64,000 nt of DNA from Onchidella celtica. Lineage: Eukaryota; Mollusca; Gastropoda; Systellommatophora; Onchidiidae. The position numbers were made by a program, and so were the translations under genes. Below are positions 36,556 to 46,325 of the stretch, one piece after another (the first letter of the stretch is position 1; each line of letters starts with the position of its first letter). Location of the stretch: assembly GCA_963931925.1 (NCBI GenBank), contig OZ007582.1, forward strand, positions 28,138,514-28,202,513, given 5' to 3'. The notes under the pieces were generated by a model that saw only the letters and a program-made list of their open reading frames with translations, searched no databases and was not told where the DNA came from.

Positions 36556-36790
36556 GGAGAGAGAGAGAGAGAGAGAGATAGACAGACAGACAGAGAGACG
36601 TAGAGAAAGACAGAGAGAGAGAGAGTGAGAGAGAGAGAGAGAGACAGGGAAAGTAGGAGAGCAAGTGTGAGAGAGAAAGAAAGATTAAAGATTGAGAGAG
36701 AGATGAAGAGAGAGAGAAAAAGAGAAAGACACACACACAAATACACACACAAAGAGGGGGAGAGAGAGATAGTCAGATAGACAGAGACAG
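36556..36790 (+). repeat. GA-rich microsatellite tract
   Basis: (GA)n with GACA interruptions, an ACACAC block and AGAAA variants. Reverse-frame Ser/Leu-rich open frames here are artefacts. Confidence 0.9.
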
Positions 36791-37106
36791 GGAGAGAAAA
36801 ACACTTAATGATGGTTTAACCCGGAGGTTGCCCACACCCACCCCTCCCAGCTGACCCACAGCCTTATCTGAACGCATGTTCATTCACACCCCCCTGCGGT
36901 TTTGGAATGGTACCGTCACGTGGCCGTCATCACCAGGTAAAAAAAAAAATAGAGACCACAAAGAACCAAAGCTGGTGCAATGCAGCGTATGGCCAGCACC
37001 ATAATGGCTTTGATGTATTATCGTACTGCAAAACCTGCTGTCACCTCTTATTGTCCAGCTTTGACAAAACAGCGAATCGGTGAAAACTCAAAACGCGAAC
37101 TTAAGT

Positions 37107-37153
37107 AGATCTTGTTTGTTCCAACTCTACTTTTTGCACAACTGAGAAATTCG
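37107..37153 (+). mobile_element. MITE stub (AGTTCTTG family left end)
   Basis: CTTGTTTGTTCCAACTCTAC through AACTGAGAAATTCGATCTTA matches the left end of 53748-53978 and then stops at a TTAA. Confidence 0.6.
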
Positions 37154-37157
37154 ATCT

Positions 37158-37200
37158 TAACCCGTGCGTTGGTGAACTGGTCATATATGACCCGACCCAA
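37158..37200. mobile_element. short TTAA-bounded fragment with ATATAT palindrome
   Basis: After TTAA the sequence reads CCCGTGCGTTGG; then GGTCATATATGACC (perfect palindrome), CCGACCCAATA and TTAA. It interrupts the left end of a MITE of the 53748 family. Possibly a solo or deleted piggyBac-like end. Confidence 0.35.
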
Positions 37201-37790
37201 TATTAAGCAGCTGCCATTTTGCATTATAATCTAGCCAGAGTTCTGGAAATTTTTTTAACTTATCCTAAAATTCATTTATGCTAATGTATGCCAAGTATCA
37301 AATAAAATATACACTCAGACACAGATCTTCAACAAATTGCGTAGGGTTTTGTCTATATTCTTACCACCTTACCATGTAAGCTTTTCACTTGCTCCTCCTT
37401 TCCTGTACGAGCACACGGCCATTAGAATAGTGAATGCCCCATGAAAAGTCCTTGCTGTTCGAAAACGTACGTGACATTTTGCAAGAACTGTTACGTTCTG
37501 AACAACTGAATTTCATATAATTCAAGAACTCACTTTGCTGGCAAACGCACAAAATGCTACCCAGAAACCCTTTCTCCCCCATGCAAGCGTAGGCATTTCA
37601 TATGCTAGGGGCATCTCCTCCCCCCTCCCCCACCCCCAAAGACCCGTCTAGCGTCCACGTACTTTATGGATACATAGGAAAAACCGGTGCTCTAGTGAGA
37701 AATCGTCACCGCAAGATACAAGTGCTCCATGTCCCTGGACTACACTTTTGAGAATTTTTACTTCAAAGTTTGAGCTCTTCTGAACAAGAC

Positions 37791-38123
37791 CAGTGGCGTA
37801 GCGTGGGTTGCCAGCGCCTAGGTCAAAGAGATAGAATAGTAAACTACGTAGTTTACTATTCTATCTCTTTGGCCTAGGTGCAAGGCAAGTGTTGCGCCTC
37901 TTGACCCCGAGGGCTGCTAGAGCAAAGTTTATTTGCCCCGTCATGTTGAAAAACTGTAGAATGTTCGAACGCTGGGAGATTTTCGGGGGGGGGGGGGGGG
38001 GGGCGCTTTTAAAAAAAAGTTATCATTTCTAATTTATTTTCTTTTTCTTTTGAAATTTTGCGCCCCTAGCAATTTTGTCCCCCGGGCAAACCCCCGTGTG
38101 GCACCCCTCATGCGTCGCCACTG
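37791..38123. mobile_element. 333-bp hAT-type MITE with 8-bp target duplication
   Basis: The left end CAGTGGCGTAGCGTGGG and right end (other strand) CAGTGGCGACGCATGAGG are the CAGTGGCG-type termini of many hAT elements. AACAAGAC flanks both sides exactly (37783-37790 and 38124-38131), the 8-bp duplication typical of hAT. The interior contains a 62-bp palindrome (37817-37878) and a 19-G run (37985-38003). There is no coding capacity. Confidence 0.85.
37817..37878. repeat. 62-bp spacerless palindrome
   Basis: Two 31-base arms meet directly at TAC|GTA (37847/37848), running out to CCTAGG on both sides. Only one base pair mismatches (37823 T versus 37872 G). It lies inside the hAT MITE. Confidence 0.95.
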
Positions 38124-38340
38124 AACAAGACATAATAAAAATTATTTTTAAAAATCTGGAATATTATTACATGTAGTTACTTAAGCTCAACAATCAACAT
38201 AAAAATGGACTTGAAATCAATATGAGACGTCTCATCGGAAGTTCACTGACGTCTCGAACTCAAGTTTTTCCGAAAAGAGGACAGAGATCACTTGTAATCT
38301 GGTGTGATCAAATAATGGCTGTACTTTATGGCTTACGGAA

Positions 38341-38490
38341 TAGATAGACAGTCAGATAGATTGATACTCAAATGGATGGGTAGGCAGGCAAGCAGGTAGG
38401 CAGGCAGGGAGACAGACAAACAGGCAGACAGACGGACAGTCAGACAGATAGATAGATAGGTATCGAGGAGCGAGAGAGAGAGAGAGAGAG
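38341..38490 (+). repeat. GACA/GGCA microsatellite with (GA)n end
   Basis: Degenerate AGGCAGGCAAGC and GACAGACGGACAG units, then a (GA)n run near 38470-38490. Confidence 0.9.
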
Positions 38491-38919
38491 TGAGTTGGGG
38501 TTTGCCATTGGCTGTCAGTCTGAAATAGAGCTCCCCCCCCCCACCCCCACACAAAAGCTGGACAGAGACCCTGGGTGTAATCATCGGGGCGGGGGTGGGG
38601 GTGGGGATGGGGGTGGGGGAGGAGTTTCGATAGTGGACGATAATGATAACGCAATGGATCACAATAATAATCCTCGACAACGTGAATGGAATATTGATGA
38701 CTCTTACAAGGAAATAAGGGCCTGATCATGTAAAGGGAACAAACATAATTTATTACTGATTGTATATTGTGTACGCACAGACTCCACTGATTGAAAAGCC
38801 ACTCCGCAACAAGTGAAACTGAGGGGGTCATCCCCCCACCTCCACGGTACGTTCCAACCGTAACCAGATGCTCATATAACACCCCTTCACTATCTCCCCC
38901 TTCTCAGTCTATCTATGCA

Positions 38920-38921
38920 TG

Positions 38922-38960
<39 letters not shown>

Positions 38961-39058
38961 CTATATGTATCTCTCTCTCACTCTCTCTCTCCTTTCAATA
39001 TTCTATGTAAGTGTCATTGTATGTATCTCTTTCTCTCTCTCTCTCTCTCTCTCCTTTC
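38920..39058 (+). repeat. (CT)n-rich tract
   Basis: Two CT runs are separated by a TATGTATCTC spacer, each followed by CCTTTCAATAT. The duplicated arrangement suggests local expansion. Confidence 0.85.
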
Positions 39059-39106
39059 AATATGCGGAGTAGTGATTATAGTCCGCCGCCGCCCCCCCCC
39101 CCCCCC

Positions 39107-39430
39107 GACGAATAGTCAAATGGCTATACTCCGGTCCAGGAACAATGAAAAGCTGTCTTTCATCGCCAAGTTAGGCTAGGGTAAGAAAACGGACATTCGA
39201 ATGGCGGCATGGATGTTGATAGATCTAGATCTATCTAGATCTACATGTTTTGTTGGAACCGGGGGGCGTGAGGGTCTAGTCAGTTTGTATCAAAGGGCGG
39301 TAGTCAGATTGACTAATCAGGCGAAAAGGGGCTGGGGTAGCCATTAGCGATCGATGTACACACAAGTCCGGAACTGGAGTACATGTATAGGCATTTGGCT
39401 ATTCGCCAGTCTGGGACCGGAGTATAGCCA
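39107..39430. repeat. fold-back region related to the 40-kb transposon
   Basis: TGGCTATACTCCGGTCCA near 39121 is inverted relative to GGACCGGAGTATAGCCA near 39415. Between them 39255-39368 (GTGAGGGTCTAGTCAGTTTG...GGCTGGGGTAGCCATT) is an inverted copy of 40640-40748. The region looks like a rearranged or nested member of the same transposon family. Confidence 0.55.
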
Positions 39431-39461
39431 CAGCCTTCAATATGATATGTATGTGTGTATG

Positions 39462-39463
<2 letters not shown>

Positions 39464-39543
<80 letters not shown>

Positions 39544-39552
39544 TCTCTCTCC
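39464..39552 (+). repeat. (CT)n microsatellite
   Basis: An almost pure CT dinucleotide run of roughly 80 bases; GA/CT frames on both strands are artefacts of it. Confidence 0.97.
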
Positions 39553-39650
39553 TTCTGTGTTTGTGTGTCTCTGTCTCTCTGACGGCACACGATTGAACAC
39601 TGGATTCGGTGCATTTGTTCGGTGGAATGTATGCAATTTGTAGAATATCT

Positions 39651-39864
39651 GGAAGGACTTCCGAATGCGTTCCAAAATCCCGAGTGAAAACAATACATAG
39701 CTATCCCGGCGGATTTCCCTGATATGTCAATCTGACTATTGTCCAGACGAACATCGGCCTACGGCCTTGATGATACAAACTGACTAGACCCTCACGTCGT
39801 TACATATCAATCTGACAATGCCTATGCACTTGTCGAGCTATGGAACGCATTCGGAAGTCCTCCC
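39651..39864. mobile_element. 214-bp MITE with 8-bp target duplication
   Basis: The ends GGAAGGACTTCCGAATGCGT and, from the other strand, GGGAGGACTTCCGAATGCGT are inverted and continue TCCA. GAATATCT flanks both sides exactly (39643-39650 and 39865-39872). The interior has TCAATCTGAC and ACAAACTGACTAGACCCTCA blocks shared with the 921-bp element at 40153-41073, so this is an internally deleted relative. Confidence 0.82.
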
Positions 39865-40077
39865 GAATATCTAATATGGAACACACGCACATACACACAC
39901 ACACCCACGCACACACACACACACACACGCAGAGTAACGGTATGTATGCGAAGACACAGGTCCACTTAACTAACGTACAGATCTACAACATGAGCAGCCT
40001 AGCAAGAATCTGCCTCATAAGCAGTGAGGTACTTGCAGGTAAACGGGCAAAGTTGAGACATACAAAACTTGACAAGA

Positions 40078-40152
40078 TGAATGGATGGCGGGTGGGAATG
40101 GATGGATGGATGAGTGGATGCGTGGTTGAATGGATGGGTGGATAGGTGGATG
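40078..40152 (+). repeat. (GGAT)n microsatellite, left half
   Basis: Degenerate GGATGGAT/GGGTGGAT units run up to the left end of the transposon at 40153. Confidence 0.85.
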
Positions 40153-41073
40153 GGAAGGAGTTCCGAATGCGTTACATGCTAAAGAGGGTTTATTTTGAGG
40201 GGGTTGAATAAAAAAAGGGGCTAGGTATTTTTGGGGGGTTAATAAAGAAATAGCAATAAATAATTCACGTCATTTTTCGTTTTCTCTCATGTGTCTCTCC
40301 CCCCTCTCTATCTTGCTTCCATTTTATCTCGATTTCTCTGCGCTAGAAGCATCTGAAAGAGAACACATACATAATAATCATAAATCATGACAATGCTCGG
40401 ATCCGCACCCACACCCTTTCGCTCCTGAATCACATGTCTTAACCATTTCGCCACGCAGGTGAGTTAACAGATTGTCGGTAAAAATTTACTTATACTCACA
40501 GTCAGTACCTTGACCTAAATTACGGAAAGTTACCGACCTTGTTAATTTGCATAGTTTGAAAAAATTATGAATCGGCTTAGTAGCGAAACAATCCGATTTC
40601 AGCTGCTCGGAGATTGCATGATCTGATCTAATGAGGGCCTACTTGTGTGTACGTCGATCGCCAATGGCTACCCCAGCCCTTTTCGCCCGATTAGTCAATC
40701 TGACTACCGCCCATTGATACAAACTGACTAGACCCTCACGCCCCCAGGTCCATCTGACCATTCCATGTGTTGTGAGTTTAAATTCGTGAACACTATATCA
40801 AGTTATGTTTCAGTAAACCTTCGCCAGCCGCGCTTTTTGGTAAATTCTGTTACTGTGACCTCTCCCCAGTAAGTTTCAAAATGGCAGCTGTTTTCGGATT
40901 TTGTCTCACTTCCGACTTTTTTCTTGGATTATACTATTTTTCTTAGCAAGTATGTTACAAGTGTTATTGTGAATATGAAGTGATAATTGGTCATAAGGTT
41001 GGGAACAATGTGTAACAGTGAGCTTTACTTAATAACGGTAAAAATTACATGTAACGCATACGGAACTCCTCCC
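40153..41073. mobile_element. 921-bp TIR transposon with 8-bp target duplication
   Basis: The left end is GGAAGGAGTTCCGAATGCGT and the right end (other strand) GGGAGGAGTTCCGTATGCGT, continuing TACATG on both. GGTGGATG flanks both sides exactly (40145-40152 and 41074-41081). The interior shares about 110 bp (40640-40748) in inverted orientation with 39255-39368, and the TIR is shared with the element at 39651-39864. It includes a tRNA-like block at 40395-40465. GG-starting ends with 8-bp duplications suggest Merlin; hAT or P-type are alternatives. No transposase is visible. Confidence 0.8.
40395..40465 (-). other. tRNA-like block (SINE head or pseudo-tRNA)
   Basis: The minus strand reads TGGCGAAATGGTTAAGAC (A-box-like) and later GTGGGTGCGGATCCG (imperfect B-box). 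A complete cloverleaf with paired acceptor ends is not evident. It lies inside the 921-bp transposon. Confidence 0.35.
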
Positions 41074-41235
41074 GGTGGATGGAAGAGTAAATGGGTGGAT
41101 GGATGAGTGGGTGGATGAATACGTGAATGAATGGATGGATGGTTGGATGGATGATTGAATGGGTGGCTTGATAGATGAACGGATGGATGAGTGGGTAAGT
41201 GAGTGGATGGATGGATGGATGGATGGGCCGATGGA
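41074..41235 (+). repeat. (GGAT)n microsatellite, right half
   Basis: GGTGGATGGAAG... continues as degenerate GGAT/GGGT/GAAT units. Together with 40078-40152 it looks like one array split by the element 40153-41073. Confidence 0.85.
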
Positions 41236-42198
41236 TGATGTGTCTGCAACAGCAGGATCCCGGGGGACATGTGTGGAATGTTCCCGAAGACTCAACAGTC
41301 AATCAGATAGACATTTTGTACTATAGCAAAACACAAATATAGTAAACACTTTAGGAGTTCCATGGGTCACATACACAATAAAGATATTTGAAGGACGAGA
41401 CTTTGGAACCGGTTATGAGCAGGGTTCACACGAACTTTGTGTAATTTAAATGATACTCCTTCCACAAGTTTAAAGTAACAATTCTTACCTTCAGCAGACC
41501 ATCACCTTCAAATAATCCACAGTGTGACAATTCGGTAATCCACAAAACGAATTTCAAAAACACAAAACACAATGGGTACACTCGGCTATGACTTTACATC
41601 CGCAGAAATGAAATCACAATATTTTCACCACAAAACCTTTACATCCAATCTGAAATATTTCTTCACAATTTCTTCACCAAATGAGAAAAACACTTCCAAA
41701 CTCTGGATCCAAATCATTGGGAGGAGTTCAAATCATTATCTCCATAATTTTGTCATGATCTGAGGAAAGCATTTCCAAACATTATCTAATCTAGAACTTA
41801 ATCAAATAGATTTTAAAATCAGCATCATTATTAATGGCGACATTCAGAAATCAGAACTCGTTGTAAAAACGAATGCGTGTGGAATTTTTTGAAAAGTGAA
41901 AATCGCTCACAACAAACACGCTATCAACACACCGACAAGACCTCGTTATTTCAAGGGACAAAATGAATTTTTTGTTTAAAAAAGGATGTGTTTACTTTCG
42001 TTATGAAAAGAAAAGTTAAAGCTTAAGTGCTTTTAGAAATGGGATTATTTTATGCAATGTTAGTTTGTGGCCATCCACGAAGCAGAGATTTCATAACCAG
42101 GCTACAAATGTCTTTGGAGTTTTTTGGTGTTTTTTTTTTTATATTAACCCTTCCTCTTTCATCCCCCCTCCACGTACATTTTTCATAAGCTTGGCTAC
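41236..42198. other. no gene seen
   Basis: AT-rich, unique-looking, with CACAAAACACAA-type A/C-rich patches near 41560. Confidence 0.45.
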
Positions 42199-42363
42199 AA
42201 TTGAAGGGGTTAGAATGAGAATGGGTCTATGTGCCATTGGCACTTAGATTCCGTGTAATTCTAACCCCCTTATTTATTTAAGGCGGTCAGAATTAGATGT
42301 GATCTAAGTGCCAATGCAGTTAAAAAAAACATCAAAAAACTTGTAATTCTAACCCCTTCAATT
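42199..42363. mobile_element. fold-back element adjoining the 27-bp minisatellite
   Basis: The ends AATTGAAGGGGTTAGAAT and ATTCTAACCCCTTCAATT are inverted. A second nested pair, GTGCCATTGGCACTTAGAT and ATCTAAGTGCCAATGC, lies inside, and AATTCTAACCCCC recurs internally. The 165-bp unit could fold into a hairpin. No target duplication was seen. Confidence 0.6.
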
Positions 42364-42380
42364 ATAATGTTCGAAAATAT

Positions 42381-42654
42381 TATTGCATGGGCTACGTGTA
42401 TTTTGACTATTGCATGGGCTACATGTATTTTGACTATTGCATGGGCTACGTGTATTTTGACTATTGCATGGGCTACGTGTATTTTGTCTATTGCATGGGC
42501 TACATGTATTTTGACTATTGCATGGGCTACGTGTATTTTGACTATTGCATGGGCTACATGTATTTTGACTATTGCATGGGCTACATGTATTTCGACTATT
42601 GCATGGGCTACATGTATTTTGACTATTGCATGGGCTACGTGTATTTTGACTATT
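42381..42654 (+). repeat. 27-bp minisatellite, about 10 copies
   Basis: The unit is TATTGCATGGGCTACGTGTA plus TTTTGAC, with C/T alternation (TACGTG/TACATG) as the main variable site. Because 27 is divisible by three, two plus-strand frames stay open, giving 9-residue repeats AWATCILTI and MGYVYFDYC. There is no supporting gene context, so I regard these as fortuitous frames. Confidence 0.95.
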
Positions 42655-43924
42655 TCATTAGAAACAGAATAGTTTGACTGACCTGTAGGTCTCCTCCCTC
42701 CCCTCCCCCCTTTTTTTCCCTACCTTGTCTGAAATGATCCCACTAGTTAGGGTACGAGGCTCATTCTCCACCCCATCCGAATCCGCATGTGTATGCTTTG
42801 CTTTCTCTACAGATGTCCAACGCCAGCGTCACTGCGCGACATCTTTGGTTTTCTCATAATTATTTAATATGCTTTTGAATCCTTACCTCCTCCCCGCCCC
42901 CTTTCCCCACTCCGAGCATACGTATTTTATAGATGGCCGTTTTGACTTTGTTGTTGTTGTTGTTTTTTGTTGTATTGTTGCTGTTTTCAAATTTGTAATC
43001 CATTAGGGTTCTTTCGATATGCGATATCTACTCTTTTAAAATGTAAATGGGGGGGGGGGGGGGTAATAAAAAATGGCCATTATGGTTATTTTCATCTCCA
43101 AGATATATCGTACAGGGAATATTATTTCCAGGAAGGAAATGAAACACCACAAAGCTCTCAGTTACTCACTGCAAAACAAAGCAAAACAACAACAACAACA
43201 ACAATAACAAAAGCATCTAAAAAGCTTTCCCGTTGTATAGAAAGGTTTGGTATTATTGTTGTTGTTGTTGCTGTTGTTGTTGATGGTGGTAATGATGATG
43301 ATGATGGTGTTTATTATTATAATGCTATTATTTAGTGAGATTTAGAGTACACAATAATGTTAGTATTGTTGTTGTTGTTGTTTTATGGGGCGGGATGGGG
43401 GGGGGGAGGGGGGAGCGGCGGCCATTTAAAGGTTTGAAACTGTCACATTCATTACAGTTTGATAATTTCATTCTTTCGCGTCTTGCATTGGAGTCAGGAG
43501 TACATAAAAAATTATGTGAGACTCCCCTCTATGTATGTAAAACACAAGATGTTCATAGTGAAATATAGTGAACATTTTCGACCAGACCTGAAAGTATGCT
43601 ATAACTGAATTGGTATTATTCTACGATGAGGTGCTTTTATAATTAACAAAACACCATAGAAAAACAAAGCAAAATACCACTGCTGCAGGTAAGCGTGTGT
43701 TGTACAGCGCGGTTCATTTAGCGCCGTTTTACATGTCCCGTTCAGTGCAGTATAGATGATAATGTTTTACGGCCGTGGAGCACTGAGTCAAGTCTGTGTT
43801 GCGTCGGTTTTGACTCAGACTCTCTGATTCAACTTGAACTTATACATTGTATCGCTATCTGACTTGTGCTCGAAGTCCCTGTAAACTCCCAAAACAGACT
43901 TGATCCAATGCCTAAAGGATCTCA
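42655..43924. other. no gene seen; trinucleotide runs
   Basis: (TTG)n/(GTT)n near 42950, 43260 and 43370, (CAA)n near 43187, (GAT)n near 43297, and G-runs near 43050 and 43398. Confidence 0.6.
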
Positions 43925-44806
43925 AGTGCCCAATACACGCTCAAATTTGTTTGTCACACATTTTTGATCTTTTTTTTTTGACAGTTTGACGTTTGCCCTA
44001 CAGGCTCAAATTTTTTTTGTCAAACATGAGTTTGTGCCCAGAGTTTGTAATGGAAGGACCAACAGCGTTGGCTCTTGCTTTAGCCTTGAGAAGAAAAACA
44101 AAAAAGAAAAGAAAGTGGGCCAAAAATTGGTTTTTGCAGCGCCAAAAATTTGGCCATTCTAAATGATTAGATGAGTTGCGATGTACTGAGCCAAATGATT
44201 TCAGAAACTTTTTGCGGATGGACGGAGATTCGTTTGATGAGCATTTGGAACTTGTGAGACCTTTTATAAGTAAACAAGATAAAGTTATGCGTAGTGCCAT
44301 ATCTTCTTCGAAAACTCGTCCGCATTGAGTTAATTTTCTTTTTCATTTCTTCTTTTGTGGCATCTGCATAGATCTACCACTCCCTGTGTTTCAGCAGCAC
44401 AGCGTCATAGGCAGCTTCTTTTTTTTTTTTTTTTTATCTCGGTCACTATATTCTTTACTTTTAACTTTCCATAGTTCAGGCAAACTCTGGTACTCTTGAA
44501 TCAGCTCCAGAATAATTTTTTTTCATCCTTTGATGGCGCCATGATGATGTAAAAAGTAAATCTTTTCTATCGGCAGCAACTGAAAAAATAATGTTTGCAC
44601 AAATAAATTTGATGAAGCCCACACACGATCAAATAGTTTGACGGTTTGACAAAAAATATCAACTGAAAACAGATCCGTCAAATATTTGACATCAAATTTT
44701 TTTGACCATCAAACACGCCCATACACGATCAAAAACCTATCAAAAAAATTTGTGTCAGACATATTTGATGAAACCATCAAACAAATTTGAGCGTGTATGG
44801 GGCACT
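43925..44806. mobile_element. 882-bp TIR transposon remnant with MADF fragment (Harbinger-like?)
   Basis: The left end AGTGCCCAATACACGCTCAA and the right end AGTGCCCCATACACGCTCAA (other strand) form an inverted repeat that continues through ATTTGTTTG. Further inverted and direct copies of the CAAATTTGTTTGA motif lie inside both ends. The minus strand holds a MADF-domain fragment (44374-44526). PIF/Harbinger elements often encode a second Myb/SANT/MADF DNA-binding protein, so that superfamily is the best guess. No transposase is seen and the target duplication is unclear. Confidence 0.65.
44374..44526 (-). pseudogene. MADF-domain fragment, frameshifted in a poly-A run
   Basis: From ATG at 44526 the frame reads MKKIILELIQEYQSLPELWK and then KSKEYSDRDKKK, the start of a MADF (Myb/SANT-like) DNA-binding domain. 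The expected continuation, EAAYDAVLLKHREW, is in another frame after a run of 17 A (minus strand), whose length is not a multiple of three. The copy is therefore broken, or the run is mis-sized in the assembly. After HREW a stop follows quickly. Only about half of a MADF domain (usually 80-90 residues) is present. It lies inside the TIR element and is presumably a decayed transposon accessory protein. Confidence 0.6.
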
Positions 44807-46244
44807 TTAGGCATAAGTTATTTTGACAAGTGCTTCAATTACACAGGGGGTAAATAATAAAAATAAAAACACATTAAAAAAAAGGTCAAAAACATTATTT
44901 ACACATCGGAAATCTCATGATAAGGTGTGTTCACAACATTTGAAACCTTGCTTAATCAAACACACACTATGAAAACAGTTCATCTCATCACCTTTGATAA
45001 TTTTGAAACGTTCTTGTCAGTGGCAAAAAAACAAACAAAAAAACAAACAAAAAAACAAAACAAACAAACAGACAAGGGAAGTTAATGCTAATATCTTTAT
45101 ATGGTTGTCATTAATAACATGGCGGAACTGAAGGCAGAGAGCTGCAAACTTCTATTTCTTGTCAAAACGATCATTCTAGTGGTTCAAATAATATTTTTCA
45201 ATCCATGGAAACATAAAGCTTACTAATCTAAATGATGGAAAATTGTTCTGAAGTAAATATACGCAAGGATTGATTAAATATTCAACATTATTCTCTTTGT
45301 AATTGATTCCTCCAGAACCAACAAGCTCTGTCGACCTGCGACCATGCTGTATATAAGGTAGGCCCGTTGTTTCTATCAGTACATAACAGCCACTTTGGGG
45401 AAACTCGGGTGGTCACTGGCTCCTCTTCCCATGCAACGTTAAGGTCCGGCGTGACCAAGGTGCTTGCACGGTCAGTTTTTGCCCAAACTGACCTTTAATG
45501 CTTTGGGTCTGGCAAGATTTCCTCCCATAACACGTTGCTAAGGGAATTGAGAGTTGGGGTGGAGTTAGGTCGGATGTAGGCCGGACAAAACATACGGGTT
45601 AGAACCTACTTCCTTGATCCTGAGGGGCACCGTATAAGAGACATACGTGCTCAGGGTCGTCCTTGTCATGGGAAAAGTGCTCTCGCAACTACATGGTCAT
45701 ACGGCACACTCGGTGTGCTAGGAAGGGTAGTGTATGCTGGAGTCCCCGTGCCACTTTTTTGTTCTATTTTTGTTTATTTGTTGTTGATGTTGTTGTTGTT
45801 TTCCTGATAACTCAAACCATTTGATTTTATTCTCTTCTTTCTTCTTCTGATTGTCAACAGCGTGAGTTCACACGAGAACCTCTTTCTCTGTTTTTCTTTT
45901 CCTCACTTTTTTTTTCTGATTGTCAACAATAGCAGTTCACAGGAGTTCACCTCTCTCTTTTCCTCACTTGTTTTAATTATGTATACATGTATCAGTAGTT
46001 GTTGCAGCAGTATTTTATTTCAGCTTCGCACCTACATTTCTCCTTTCCTTTCAAGTCTTCCTATTGACTTTTTATGTTTCGATTCATTATCTCTCATGCT
46101 CTTCTGAAAAAAAAAATGGCTTAAAAACATAACATGCCGTTAATTTACCACTGACCATGCTTCTCCGCCAAGGCTGTATCAAATTTGGGGGGGGGGGGGG
46201 CGGAAGCTGAAAGCTGAAAGCCAGCCCAAAGTGTGATAAAGAAA
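44807..46244. other. no gene seen
   Basis: CAAACAAAAAA-type runs near 45030. The 45400-45760 part is more GC-balanced and includes GGTGTGCTAGGAAGGG, distantly like the GTGCTAG repeat family. A 14-G run is at 46197-46210. Confidence 0.45.
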
Positions 46245-46325
46245 AAACTGTGAAAGGCGCAAAGCGGCTGCTAACGTGGCGACGTGCCATTAAACCCAAA
46301 CTCAAACTCAAACGCACGTTTCCTG
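46245..46325 (-). repeat. dispersed repeat, partner of 7055-7140
   Basis: Read on the minus strand it gives GAGTTTGGGTTTAATGGCAC, then GCGCCTTTCACAGTTTTTTC. The plus strand at 7055-7140 has GAGTCTGGGTTTAATGGCAC and GCGCCTCTCACAGTTTTTCC. Two copies show a dispersed family; the type is unknown. Confidence 0.5.

Noticed and set aside
42367..42672. AWATCILTI repeat protein
   Set aside because: Open frames are expected from a 27-bp unit without stops, and another frame is open as well; not called as a gene.
44374..44526. MADF fragment as a host gene
   Set aside because: It lies between transposon ends, is half-length and frameshifted, so it is listed as a transposon pseudogene.
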